DNA of 64,000 nt from an uncultured Ruminococcus sp. (GCA_947629455.1 CANRDT010000003.1:31183-95182); one strand, 5' to 3'; shown: positions 1 to 8,642, numbered from the stretch's first letter. Made by a program: numbers and translations. Notes: generated by a model not told the origin, from the letters alone.

Positions 1-1752
1 AACGAAAATTATCAGCAGATCCTCGCAATGGCTGAAAACGGCACGGCGGACAGCTTTACTTCTCCGTTTGATTTCAGCTCGCTGCCTCCCTTTCAGAGAA
101 CCACAGATACAGTAAAGACCGCATATGCAAAGCTTGCCAGCAACGGATACAGGTGCTTTGCCTATTCGGACAGTCAGTTCACAATGGCGCTCAACATCGA
201 CGATGTTATGCTCAACATACGTGACGTCACCTGCTACGACTGCTTTTTAAGATGTTATATGTGGCTGGTAATAAACGACCGCGAAATGGAAGAGGAAGAG
301 CTCTGGATAAATATGGCGAAGGTCATCGACAAAATGATCGCCGCAGCTCCCGAGCAATACGAAAAATATTTTGACAACCGTTTCCCGGATGGAATGAATA
401 ATCCCACCGCGCTGAGGTCTTTCCATTCCACATTCTGCGAGATCATACTTCTGCCGCTCAAAGAAATGGTAAGAGGTTCTATGAGGTGTCAGACAGCTGC
501 CGAGATACTTACCATAAAGGGAATAGATGTCAATCAGACATTTGATTACATCGAGATACCGCAGGCAAATGTTCCCAAGCCGGGCGAACCTGCGCCGAAA
601 CTCAAGATCGCGCTGAAAGACGGAGACGAATATTTCGACATTTCCACCGGAAAAATGATGTCATTCGAGTCGGAAAATTCGGCGGATATTGAAAGCAATG
701 TATTTGCACAGGCGGCTGCGCCCATCACGGCGGCGGCTATCATAAACGAACCGCCCGAGGAAGAGCCCGAGCCTGTTCCTGCCGCTCAGGAAGTACAGCC
801 GCAAGCGGCTGAGGATACATATGTATACGAGCAGCCGCAAGAGGAAGAGACCCCCGAGCCTGCCGTGCAGACTCCCGTTTACGAACAGCCGCAGGAGGAA
901 GTTATCCCCGAACCTGCCGTTTCGGAGTATACTCAGCCCGAGCCGCAGCCTGTCGAGGTAAAACAGCCTGCGCACACTCCTCCTCCTGCTCCCGTCCGTA
1001 CCGCGCCAGCTCCCTCTCCTGCTCCTGCGGCGAACAAGGTCGCTCCGCAGCTGAGGAAAAGGACTTCCTCGGACGATACGGGCGTGACTTCACCGTCCAT
1101 ATCGCTTGAAAGCGCGGCACAGTCAAGACCCGTTCAGACCGCTCCGCAGCTGAGAAAAAGACCTTCACAGGAAAGCGACACCGCTGCCGCTCCCACACAG
1201 ACCGCTCCCAAGCTTATGAGAAAGAGCTCGGGACTTATGGGCAACGAAGGTGTGGAAAACGCCGATGCCGCATCTGAGGTACATCTCACCGACGAGGCTG
1301 AAAACGAGGAGAATCTGTACACCGATGCGCTTATCCAGATGCTCCGCGCCAACCGCAGCCGCAATCAGCTTATGAAAGACGTTGACACAAGGCACGCTTT
1401 CAACAACGGCGACGTTCTGGAATCCCCGTCGGCTACCCCAGAGCTTACTATGGAAGGCATAAATATGAAGAAGTATGACTCTTCGCTGCTCGCCTCTCCG
1501 TATGAGACCGAATACGGCACCGCTCCGCTCACCCGTGAGGAAAAATACAAGAACATAAAGATCGACGATATGCTCAATCCGACTCTCGGCAACAACAAAG
1601 GTCAGCGCGCTTTCCAGCCGGACGCTATCGAGGAATTCAAAAAGCATAAAGCCGCCAAGAAGTCAGCCGTCTGGTCAATTCTAAAGATCGGTCTGATAAT
1701 CGCGGTGCTGTTCCTCATCTTTATCGCGCTGAATCTTCTCGATATTTTCTAA
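1..1752 (+). CDS. Proline-rich, tail-anchored protein of unknown function (5' end outside window)
   Basis: The frame is open from the first base, and the first ATG (28) has no ribosome site before it, so the true start lies upstream. Counting from that ATG, residues 1-170 are a compact, mostly helical region with several Cys and aromatic residues. Residues about 230-430 are a low-complexity linker rich in Pro, Glu and Gln, containing repeated EQPQEE and APQLRKR-like units. The C-terminus has Lys-rich residues and then one hydrophobic segment (about 550-572) that ends the protein. That layout fits a tail-anchored membrane protein whose bulk is cytoplasmic. I recognise no family. It ends 36 bases before nadA. 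Confidence 0.75.
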   Translation, partial: NENYQQILAMAENGTADSFTSPFDFSSLPPFQRTTDTVKTAYAKLASNGYRCFAYSDSQFTMALNIDDVMLNIRDVTCYDCFLRCYMWLVINDREMEEEELWINMAKVIDKMIAAAPEQYEKYFDNRFPDGMNNPTALRSFHSTFCEIILLPLKEMVRGSMRCQTAAEILTIKGIDVNQTFDYIEIPQANVPKPGEPAPKLKIALKDGDEYFDISTGKMMSFESENSADIESNVFAQAAAPITAAAIINEPPEEEPEPVPAAQEVQPQAAEDTYVYEQPQEEETPEPAVQTPVYEQPQEEVIPEPAVSEYTQPEPQPVEVKQPAHTPPPAPVRTAPAPSPAPAANKVAPQLRKRTSSDDTGVTSPSISLESAAQSRPVQTAPQLRKRPSQESDTAAAPTQTAPKLMRKSSGLMGNEGVENADAASEVHLTDEAENEENLYTDALIQMLRANRSRNQLMKDVDTRHAFNNGDVLESPSATPELTMEGINMKKYDSSLLASPYETEYGTAPLTREEKYKNIKIDDMLNPTLGNNKGQRAFQPDAIEEFKKHKAAKKSAVWSILKIGLIIAVLFLIFIALNLLDIF

Positions 1753-1788
1753 AAAACCGAATACTATTTGAACGAAGGTGTTTCTTCA

Positions 1789-2715
1789 ATGCTGATAAAG
1801 GATATACAAAATGAGATACTCAGACTGAAAAAGGAAAAGGATATATGTATCCTCGCTCACAGCTATCAGGCGCGCGAGATCGTCGAGATCGCCGACTGCG
1901 TGGGAGATTCGTACAAGCTCAGCGTTGACGCGTCAAAGACAGACAATGAGAATATCCTGTTCTGCGGAGTGCATTTTATGGCAGAAACGGCGAAAATGCT
2001 TTCCCCCGACAAGCACGTCTATCTTGCAAATCCCGGCGTGGGCTGTCCCATGGCGGAGCAGATGGAGCCTGAGATTATCGAGGCGGTAAAACGCTCCGAC
2101 CCCGACAGAAAGGTAGTAGCTTACATCAACACCACCGCCAAACTGAAAGCGGTCTGCGACGTCTGCGTGACTTCCTCCTCCGCCGTGAAGATAGTTTCCG
2201 CAATGAAAGAAAACAAGCTTTTGTTTATCCCCGACTGCAATCTGGGCGCGTTTGTACAGAAAGCCGTCCCCGATAAGGATATAAAGCTGCTGCAGGGCGG
2301 CTGTCCCGTTCACGCGGCAGTCGATCCCGATGAGGTAAGAGCCGCCAAAGCCGCTCACCCGAACGCGCTTGTGCTCGTCCACCCCGAATGCCGCCCCTCC
2401 GTTACCGAACAGGCTGATTATGTAGGTTCGACCTCCGGCATTATGGATTTTGCAAAAAAATCAGACGCAAAAGAGTTCATAATCGGCACGGAGATGAGCA
2501 TTGCGGAGCATTTGCAGTATGAATGTCCCGACAAGAAATTCTACATTCTCTCGAAAAAGATACTCTGTCCGAATATGAAGATGACTACTCTTATGGACGT
2601 TTACAATTCCTGCGTGGGTATCGGCAGCGGCGGAGCGTATGAAATAATTATGTCCCCCGAAGAGATAGCCTCGGCGAGGGTATGTATCGACGAAATGCTG
2701 CGTCTTGGCGGCTGA
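1789..2715 (+). CDS. nadA: Quinolinate synthase NadA
   Basis: Condenses iminoaspartate with dihydroxyacetone phosphate to quinolinate, the first pyridine ring intermediate of de novo NAD synthesis; a [4Fe-4S] enzyme of the cytoplasm. The 308-residue length fits the short NadA type. Typical blocks are ILAHSYQ near the N-terminus, FCGVHFMAETAKML, GVGCPMAEQ, IPDCNLG, GGCPVH, VHPEC and ILCPNMKMTTL; the cysteines in GCP, GGCP and ILCP contexts are the likely cluster ligands. I chose ATG 1789 over the upstream TTG at 1768 because GAAGGTG sits 9 bases before it. No nadB or nadC is nearby, so the aspartate-oxidising partner must be elsewhere. A strong terminator follows. Confidence 0.93.
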   Translation: MLIKDIQNEILRLKKEKDICILAHSYQAREIVEIADCVGDSYKLSVDASKTDNENILFCGVHFMAETAKMLSPDKHVYLANPGVGCPMAEQMEPEIIEAVKRSDPDRKVVAYINTTAKLKAVCDVCVTSSSAVKIVSAMKENKLLFIPDCNLGAFVQKAVPDKDIKLLQGGCPVHAAVDPDEVRAAKAAHPNALVLVHPECRPSVTEQADYVGSTSGIMDFAKKSDAKEFIIGTEMSIAEHLQYECPDKKFYILSKKILCPNMKMTTLMDVYNSCVGIGSGGAYEIIMSPEEIASARVCIDEMLRLGG

Positions 2716-2741
2716 CGGATATATCCGAAAACAATAAAAAT

Positions 2742-2783
2742 AAAGAGTATTGTTCCCTTATCTTTGGGGCAATACTCTTTTTT
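2742..2783 (+). terminator. Rho-independent terminator after nadA
   Basis: An 11-base stem (aaagagtattg / caatactcttt) with a 17-base loop runs into a T run, 26 bases after the nadA stop. It also separates nadA from the convergent PTS IIA gene. Confidence 0.85.
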
Positions 2784-2820
2784 ACATATATTACATATAT
2801 ACCGTCTGCGCGGCAATCTT

Positions 2821-3324
2821 TTATATATCGTAAAACAGGATCGGGGTATCGGTATTTTCAACATTGCCGTATCTGACATCGAAACTCTTGAGCTTTTCAA
2901 AATTGGAGATTATCATCATAAGCGTAATATCCCTGCCGTCTTTGATCGCGGCTGAAATATCCGTCTGGCAGATAAGCTGACCCGGTGCGATCTCATCGCC
3001 TACGTTTACTTTCAGTACCGTTTCTTTAAGATCGCGTGCGTTGTTCATGACCGTACCCAGATGTATCACTGCGATTATCCCGTCGTGGGAAACTACGGTT
3101 ATCGCCCTGCCGTTGTTTGCGATCTTGCGCACTGTACCCTTCAGCGGACTGTAAACGTTATTTTCCGACGGTACGACCGCGTAGCCGTTTCCGACTATCA
3201 GAGAGGATATTATCTGATCTTTTATGCTTTCAAGAGAAATGACCTCTCCGGGGGCAAGCGGATACATTTTTCCTACTGCCGCAGAAACATTTTCAGACGC
3301 TCTTCTGAACAAAGTCATTTTCAC
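2821..3324 (-). CDS. Stand-alone PTS IIA protein of the glucose family (EIIA-Glc type), with one active-site His replaced
   Basis: A 167-residue protein with the PTS EIIA type 1 fold: SPLKGTVRKI, then the IHLGTV active-site block. In Enterobacteria two His residues work together, His75 (regulatory/transfer) and His90 (phosphorylated), 15 residues apart. Here the phosphorylatable His is present (H88 in VIHLG), but the residue 15 positions before it is Arg73, encoded AGG. The family normally passes phosphate from HPr to an IIBC sugar permease; no other PTS gene is in the window. It may be a phosphate acceptor that works as a sensor rather than a transporter component. GAGGTGAG precedes the ATG. 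Family assignment is firm, role uncertain. Confidence 0.85.
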   Translation of the reverse strand: MKMTLFRRASENVSAAVGKMYPLAPGEVISLESIKDQIISSLIVGNGYAVVPSENNVYSPLKGTVRKIANNGRAITVVSHDGIIAVIHLGTVMNNARDLKETVLKVNVGDEIAPGQLICQTDISAAIKDGRDITLMMIISNFEKLKSFDVRYGNVENTDTPILFYDI

Positions 3325-3658
3325 TCACCTCTTGATCGCAATTCAGATATTCTTACCAAACTCATAGCAAAATCCGCTAAAGATCTCACAAAAAGTTGAA
3401 TATATGATTTTCGGGAGATCATTCTGCGGAAGTTTACATCTGCTTTGTATATATATAATTTTAACAAACTATTATGTTTTTTGCAATAGTTTTTTATAGA
3501 ATTTACATTTCTTGAAGTATTTTTGGAACACGTTACAAATTACTGTAAGAATTTAGTTGATTTTTGTGCAACTTCACAATTGCGAAATATTGTGTATACG
3601 TTTACATAACAAATGCCGCCCAATGCGGCAAAGGCATTTTAATTCCTCGGGCTTAAAC

Positions 3659-3842
3659 CACGGAAATCAATTTTGATTTCCGTAGAAGTCAGAACGCTGC
3701 GCTTTTAAGAGGTAAGAGGTAAGACAAGGAGCGCCTGCGGCGCATATTTTAAAATATTATTCCGCTTTGCAGACTTTTTCTTGCTTCTTGTTTCTAAAAA
3801 TCTTGTTTTTTAAGATAGATTTTGTTAAAATTGATTTCCATC
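3659..3842. repeat. MITE-like element, subfamily B, with perfect 9-base flanking duplication
   Basis: A 184-base element. The left terminus is cacggaaatcaatttt and the right terminus is aaaattgatttccatc, which are inverted repeats of each other. The 9 bases ggcttaaac lie directly outside both ends (3650-3658 and 3843-3851), as expected for a target-site duplication. Inside are the subfamily B marks: an extra inverted copy of the terminus, gtcagaacgctgcgct, taagaggtaagaggtaaga and a gcgcctgcggcgc hairpin. The rest of the 600-base gap before the ABC-F gene (3325-3649) is AT-rich with no coding signal. Confidence 0.85.
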
Positions 3843-3860
3843 GGCTTAAACTTTTACGCC

Positions 3861-3889
3861 TTGAAATGCCTGCGCTTTTATGTTATAAT
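3861..3889 (+). promoter_or_regulatory. Vegetative-type promoter for the ABC-F gene
   Basis: TTGAAA (3861-3866), 17-base spacer, TATAAT (3884-3889), 40 bases before the ATG. It sits directly beside the right end of the MITE-like element; the right duplicated 9-mer reaches to within 10 bases of the -35 box. Confidence 0.8.
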
Positions 3890-3928
3890 ACAGTATATTA
3901 AATGACAGAATTTTGCGAGGTTTGAAAA

Positions 3929-5866
3929 ATGCTCCTGAGTATAGAACATATTTATAAATATTTTAACGGCGAGCCGCTGCTAAAGGATATTTCCTTTACA
4001 CTTGACGACAAAGAGACCGTGGGACTTATCGGCTCAAACGGCTGCGGAAAATCCACGCTGCTCAACATTATCACGGGTTCGGAAAGCTTTGACAGGGCAG
4101 CGGACGGCATAGGTTCGGTAACTCTCTCCCCCACTGCCGCTGTAGGCTTTCTCAGACAGAACAGCGGTCTTGATTCCTCACTTTCAATAAAGGAGGAAAT
4201 GCTCAGGGCGTTCGGCGATCTGACGGAAGTCCGCAGGAGAATGACGGAACTGGAATCGGTCATGGTAAAGGAGAGCGGCGCAGGACTGAATGACGTCAAC
4301 ATCGAGTATTCCCAGCTTGCGGCTTATTTTGAGTCGCGCGACGGCTACCGCATGGACGTGAAGATCAGGCAGGTGCTTAACGGAATGGGTTTTGCCGAAA
4401 AGTCGGACGGGCAGATAGTTTCCACCCTTTCCGGCGGCGAAAAGACACGTCTTGCACTGGCAAAGCTGCTGCTTGAAGACCCCGATCTTCTCATACTTGA
4501 CGAGCCTACCAATCATCTCGATCTCAGGACGCTTATGTGGCTGGAGGACTACCTCAAAGAATACCGCGGCTGCATACTCATAGTTTCGCACGACAGATAT
4601 TTTCTCAATAAAATATGCAGCCGTATCTGCGAAATAGAAAACGGCAGGCTGACTTCCTATAAGGGCGGATATTCGGCATATCTCGTACAAAAGAAAATGG
4701 ACCGCGACCGCCTGATGAAAGAATATGAATCCCAACAGAAGGAGATAGCAAAGCTGGAGGAATATGTTATCCGCAACAAGACGAGAGCCTCCACCGCTAA
4801 AATGGCAAAGTCGCGGCAGCATATGCTGGACAGGATAGAGCGTATCGAAAAGCCTGTCTTTTATGAAAAACCGCCCTCTATAAGGCTTGAATACGACATT
4901 GAGCCTACGAAAGACATACTTAAAGTAACCGACTGCCCTGTTTGCGTCGGCGAAGGAGCGGAGCGCAAAGTCCTTGTCAGAGCTCTCGACCTGCATATCC
5001 GACGCGGCGAACACGTCGGGATAATAGGCGACAACGGCGTGGGCAAATCGACCATACTCAAACTGATACAAGGTCTTGTCCCGCGATACGGAGGAGAGAT
5101 ACTCTGGGGCAGGAACGTAAAAATATCCTATTTCGATCAGGAGCATAACGATCTCGACCCATACGCCACGGTAATGGAAACGGTGGACAAGCGGTTTCCC
5201 CTGCTTACTCCGCAGGAGGTACGCAATATGCTCGGCGCGGTCAGGCTGACGGGCGAAAACGTGTTCAAGCCAGTATCCGTGATAAGCGGCGGCGAAAAAG
5301 CCAAGCTCTGTTTTGCTCTTATGGCTTTTGAACGCGGCAACGTACTCATTCTCGACGAACCGACAAACCATATTGATCTCAATACCAAAGAGGTTTTGGA
5401 GGACGCTCTCGCGGAATTTAAAGGCACGGTCATAATAGTTTCCCACGACAGATACCTGCTTGACAAGACGGTAAACAGGATCGTTGAGATAAGCGCGGAG
5501 GGTGCGAGAGTATTCGAGGGAAATTTCGAGCTCTATGAAAAAACTATCCGTCAGGAACGGCTTGAATCGGAGCAGGCAGAACAGCTTGAAAAGCAGGAAC
5601 GCCTTAAAGAGGAATATATCCGCAGCAAGCAGGCAAAATACCGCTCCAAAGAACAGCGTGCCGCCGATGCGAAACGCCGCGCAAGGATAAAGGAGCTTGA
5701 AAGCGAGATAGAATCGCTGGAGGAGCGTATCGCCGAGCTTTCGGCGGAAATATCACAGCCTGAAACGGCGGCGGACTTCGCTCTGATGAGTGAAAAATGC
5801 AGCGAGCTTGAAAACTGCCGCAAAACTCTCGATGAAAAAATGGAAGAGTGGGCGCAGTTGGAATAG
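3929..5866 (+). CDS. ABC-F family ATPase (ribosome-associated translation factor)
   Basis: 645 residues with two ABC domains in one chain and no membrane segment, the ABC-F layout. Domain 1: Walker A GSNGCGKST (35-43), signature LSGGEKTR, Walker B LLILDEPTNHLD. An interdomain linker rich in Lys and Glu (about 235-300) carries the KTRAS motif typical of the P-site tRNA interaction loop. Domain 2: GDNGVGKST (about 367), SGGEKAK, VLILDEPTNHID. The last 100 residues are a predicted coiled coil. Members rescue stalled ribosomes or protect them from antibiotics; length and C-terminal coil fit the YdiF/Uup-like housekeeping groups rather than a dedicated resistance protein, but sequence reading alone cannot exclude resistance. 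Own promoter. Confidence 0.92.
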   Translation: MLLSIEHIYKYFNGEPLLKDISFTLDDKETVGLIGSNGCGKSTLLNIITGSESFDRAADGIGSVTLSPTAAVGFLRQNSGLDSSLSIKEEMLRAFGDLTEVRRRMTELESVMVKESGAGLNDVNIEYSQLAAYFESRDGYRMDVKIRQVLNGMGFAEKSDGQIVSTLSGGEKTRLALAKLLLEDPDLLILDEPTNHLDLRTLMWLEDYLKEYRGCILIVSHDRYFLNKICSRICEIENGRLTSYKGGYSAYLVQKKMDRDRLMKEYESQQKEIAKLEEYVIRNKTRASTAKMAKSRQHMLDRIERIEKPVFYEKPPSIRLEYDIEPTKDILKVTDCPVCVGEGAERKVLVRALDLHIRRGEHVGIIGDNGVGKSTILKLIQGLVPRYGGEILWGRNVKISYFDQEHNDLDPYATVMETVDKRFPLLTPQEVRNMLGAVRLTGENVFKPVSVISGGEKAKLCFALMAFERGNVLILDEPTNHIDLNTKEVLEDALAEFKGTVIIVSHDRYLLDKTVNRIVEISAEGARVFEGNFELYEKTIRQERLESEQAEQLEKQERLKEEYIRSKQAKYRSKEQRAADAKRRARIKELESEIESLEERIAELSAEISQPETAADFALMSEKCSELENCRKTLDEKMEEWAQLE

Positions 5867-5888
5867 TCAACACCGCTCGGCTTTCACA

Positions 5889-6108
5889 CAAGGAATTCAA
5901 TTTTAAAATTTTGTGTAAGCATTTTTTATGCAGGCGGTTATATTTCATTGAATAAAGGAATCTTTTTTGCTGTTTTCCTCGCCAACGGCGAGGAAAACAG
6001 CTTTTAGTGTATATTTTCCGCCTGCGGCGGAAAATATACCCCGAAACAGACTATTTTCCCCAATGGGGGGGAAAACAGTATCCGTAAAGTTGAAAATTGA
6101 TTTTCGTG
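5889..6108. repeat. MITE-like element, subfamily A
   Basis: About 220 bases between the ABC-F and MecA-like genes. It starts caaggaattcaatttt and ends gaaaattgattttcgtg (inverted termini). It carries two perfect hairpins (gctgttttcctcgcc/ggcgaggaaaacagc and gtatattttccgcc/ggcggaaaatatac). The flanking 9-mers gctttcaca (5880-5888) and gtcttcaca (6109-6117) agree at 7 of 9 positions, which looks like an aged target duplication. It may also serve as the transcription end of the ABC-F gene. Confidence 0.75.
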
Positions 6109-6184
6109 GTCTTCACACAATTGACTTTCGCTCAGTATAATATAATGACAGCGCGCAAAAATACGCCGTATTGGGGGTGAGATT

Positions 6185-6718
6185 CTGGATATACAGCAGA
6201 TCTCGGAAAACTGCGCGAGGATAGTCCTCGATCCGTATGATTGTGAAAAGCTGGAATTATCCTTTGAGAGCTTTGAAAACGGCGATGAAAATACCGCGGA
6301 ATTTCTTTCATATATGCTTACTCTGCTGCGCAGCTCCACGGCGTTCGATCTTCAAAAGGGAGCGGAGGTCTCGGCGGACGTATACGAGCAGAACGACGGC
6401 GGACTGGTAATATATCTTTCCTTTATCAGCGTTTCGGAAAAGCCGCTGACAGCCGTGACTATCAGGCACAAGGATCCGACAGATTTTTTCACTTCCGTCC
6501 CTGCGCTGACAAATTCATCTGCAAATGATATTTCCTCCGCCGCACTGTACGAATATGAAGATCTCTACGCGCTGATAGTGTGGTTCAATATTTCTAAAAG
6601 CACGCTCAGCAAGCGCCTTTCATATATCCCCGGACTGACATTCAGCCGCATAAAGGCTGAAAAAATAAGAGAGTACGGAAAACTCATTTCCGACTCTCCT
6701 TTAGAACTTTTTATATGA
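6185..6718 (+). CDS. MecA-like ClpC adaptor protein, probably starting at CTG
   Basis: 177 residues if begun at CTG 6185. The N-terminal part (ISENCARIVLDPYDCEKL, then EFLSYMLTLL, VSADVY and GGLVIYLS) and the C-terminal YEYEDLYALIVWF block follow the two-domain pattern of MecA/YpbH adaptors, which deliver substrates to ClpC/ClpP. No ATG, GTG or TTG fits: the frame closes upstream at TGA 6146, and the first in-frame ATG (6314) would cut off the N-terminal domain. GGGGGTGA (6173-6180), a near-perfect ribosome site, stands 4 bases before CTG 6185. A -10-like TATAAT lies at 6141-6146. Family assignment is by remote resemblance. Ends 11 bases from the convergent rpe gene. Confidence 0.6.
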   Translation: MDIQQISENCARIVLDPYDCEKLELSFESFENGDENTAEFLSYMLTLLRSSTAFDLQKGAEVSADVYEQNDGGLVIYLSFISVSEKPLTAVTIRHKDPTDFFTSVPALTNSSANDISSAALYEYEDLYALIVWFNISKSTLSKRLSYIPGLTFSRIKAEKIREYGKLISDSPLELFI

Positions 6719-6729
6719 TACGTCCGACA

Positions 6730-7374
6730 TCATCTGAGGGAATCCACCGCGCTTTTCATATCCTCCGCGCCGAACAGATAAGAACCCGATACCAGTACAT
6801 TACAGCCGTTTTCTCTGACAAGAGAGGCGGTTTTTTCGTTTATGCCGCCGTCCGTTTCAATAAGCATATCAAGACCGCGCCTGTCACATTCCTCCCGAAT
6901 AATGCGTATCTTGCGTAGCATACCATCCATAAACGACTGACCGCCGAATCCCGGTTCTACCGTCATAACGAGTATCATATCAACAATGTCGAGATATTCA
7001 AAGACTTCTCGCGCGTCGGTAGAGGGCTTTATCGAAATGCCTGCTTTGGCTCCGCAGTCATGGATAGCCGAGATCACCTGTGCAGGAGAATCGGCAGCCT
7101 CGAGGTGAAATGTTATATACGATGCACCGAGCTTGGCGTAACGGCTGACATATCTTATCGGATCGCAGATCATCAGGTGAACGTCGAGCGGCAGACTCGT
7201 CAGCTGCGAAACGCTTTTCAGCACCGGCTCGCCGAATGAAATACTCGGCACGAACATTCCGTCCATAACGTCAAAATGTATCCAGTCCGCTGCGGCGTTT
7301 TCGGCGCGGCGCACTTCCCGTCCAAGCTCGGCAAAGTCCGCCGAAAGCAGCGATGCGGAAACGATAGTTTTCAT
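6730..7374 (-). CDS. rpe: Ribulose-phosphate 3-epimerase
   Basis: Interconverts ribulose 5-phosphate and xylulose 5-phosphate in the pentose phosphate pathway. The 214-residue TIM barrel shows the family marks: SASLLSADFA at the N-terminus, HFDVMDGMFVP (metal-binding His and catalytic Asp), DVHLMI, FHLEA, VEPGFGGQSF and the phosphate-binding DGGIN and VSGSYLF blocks. AAGGAG precedes the ATG. It lies 31 bases after yfbR and is likely transcribed with it. Confidence 0.96.
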   Translation of the reverse strand: MKTIVSASLLSADFAELGREVRRAENAAADWIHFDVMDGMFVPSISFGEPVLKSVSQLTSLPLDVHLMICDPIRYVSRYAKLGASYITFHLEAADSPAQVISAIHDCGAKAGISIKPSTDAREVFEYLDIVDMILVMTVEPGFGGQSFMDGMLRKIRIIREECDRRGLDMLIETDGGINEKTASLVRENGCNVLVSGSYLFGAEDMKSAVDSLR

Positions 7375-7405
7375 AGGATCAGCTCCTTAAATATGCTCTT
7401 AAAGA

Positions 7406-7987
7406 TCAGCACTGCTCGTCAAGCGTCAGGCTGTAGGAGGACATAAATTCCTCAAGAAACAATTCCGCCTCGGGCAGATCGAGAGAATGTATTGCGTCGG
7501 CGCAGCTTTTCTCTGCGGAGGAAAAATCGCTGTTACCCATCTGACGTTCCTCAACGCATTTTATGAGCGCGGAGATCTTGTCCGCCGCCTTTACGAGCCG
7601 CCACAGCTGCTCGTCCTCGTCGGTATGGAAAAAGAGAGAGCGGTATTCGCCGCGCATATCTTCGGGTAAATATGACAAAAGCTGTTCCTGCGCGTTATCC
7701 TCTATCTCCGAATAAACATTCTTTATCTGTCTGTTGTAGTATTTTATCGGCGTAGGCAGATCGCCCGTGATTATCTCGGCGGCGTCGTGATACATAGCAA
7801 GCAGCGCACATCTCTGAGCGTCATAGCTTTTGCCGAGTCTCAGATTTCCAAGCACCGCCAGCGCGTGGGCGATAAAAGCCGTTTCAAGGGAATGTTCGCT
7901 TATATTCTCCCTGATAGTGTTTCGCATAAGCGACCAGCGGCTGATATATTTCATACGCGAGATGACCGCGAAAAATTTACTGTCCAT
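7406..7987 (-). CDS. yfbR: YfbR-type HD-domain 5'-deoxynucleotidase
   Basis: Removes phosphate from deoxyribonucleoside 5'-monophosphates, part of dNTP pool control. Residues begin MDSKFFAVISRMKYISRWSLMRN, as in YfbR, followed by the HD-domain metal ligands in SEHSLETA, MYHDAAEIITGDLPTP and a later KAADKISALIKCVEE block. The start is at 7987 (193 residues), not at the farther ATG 8068, because a consensus promoter lies between them and GGAGG stands 5 bases before 7987. First gene of a pair with rpe. Confidence 0.9.
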   Translation of the reverse strand: MDSKFFAVISRMKYISRWSLMRNTIRENISEHSLETAFIAHALAVLGNLRLGKSYDAQRCALLAMYHDAAEIITGDLPTPIKYYNRQIKNVYSEIEDNAQEQLLSYLPEDMRGEYRSLFFHTDEDEQLWRLVKAADKISALIKCVEERQMGNSDFSSAEKSCADAIHSLDLPEAELFLEEFMSSYSLTLDEQC

Positions 7988-8039
7988 AAACTCCTCCATA
8001 ACGCGCTCAGGCAAGCGGCAGATGATTTTATCCATATAA

Positions 8040-8068
8040 ATTATATCACAAGCCTTTCGATATGTCAA
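8040..8068 (-). promoter_or_regulatory. Consensus promoter for yfbR-rpe
   Basis: Read on the minus strand: TTGACA (8063-8068), exactly 17 bases, TATAAT (8040-8045). Both hexamers match the consensus fully. It shows that translation must start downstream of 8033. Confidence 0.9.
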
Positions 8069-8079
8069 CGAGGAATATA

Positions 8080-8406
8080 AGCGTTTAGAAGTAAGAGGTT
8101 AGAGAAAAGAGGTAAGAAATGCTTATTGTGACCTTGTACCGCAATAAATTCAAACCGCCCGATTTGCAAGGTCTGACCGCGCCGCACATTGCAGAGGGCG
8201 ACAAGCGCGCCCGCGCGAGGGCAGACTTTTTTGTTATTTTTCCTCCGCCAGCGGCGGAGGTCCTCCCGGACGGGGCATTTCCGCCCGTCCACGGTGCATA
8301 TCGATTCGCCTTTATAAATGGGGCGGAGAAAGTTTTTTGGCATTTTGCTGAAATATACAAAATATAACAATAAGGCTAAATATACCCTCATAAATTGATT
8401 TCCGTG
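8080..8406. repeat. Mosaic hairpin element between yfbR and the ExbB-like cluster
   Basis: This gap of about 570 bases (8069-8642) holds no gene. It opens with a subfamily B fragment (gaagtaagaggttagag...aagaggtaaga). It then carries a cctccgcc/ggcggagg hairpin, and a block of about 65 bases (cgggcatttccgcccgtcc ... tttataaatggggcgga region) that recurs inverted at 51788-51855. It ends aattgatttccgtg at 8406, the usual right terminus. No left terminus or flanking duplication is recognisable. Confidence 0.65.
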
Positions 8407-8566
8407 TAGAGGCTTTTCCCATGCTAAAACAAACTCTCCGAATTACAATTTTCGTCATAATGCACAAAAATCCTGCCGCGTTTTGCCGCCGACAAGGGGA
8501 GGTTTTATACAATCTGCCGAAAAAGACGGCTGATAAAAATGACTTTTGTCTTTTCGTTCTATCCTC

Positions 8567-8595
8567 TTGATTTTTTCGTCAAAAAAGTGTATAAT
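8567..8595 (+). promoter_or_regulatory. Promoter for the ExbB/ExbD-like cluster
   Basis: TTGATT (8567-8572), 17 bases, TATAAT (8590-8595), 48 bases before the first gene of the cluster. Confidence 0.75.
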
Positions 8596-8642
8596 TATAT
8601 TTATAAATTAACGGCAGGTGCATCAGCCGGGAGGGCTTGGAT

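Noticed and set aside
4184..5446. 420-codon minus-strand frame opposite the ABC-F gene
   Set aside because: Antisense shadow of an intact ABC-F reading frame; no family features or ribosome site.
8119..8367. 82-codon plus-strand frame in the gap after yfbR
   Set aside because: The whole frame lies within a mosaic repeat whose sequence recurs elsewhere in other frames; no ribosome site.
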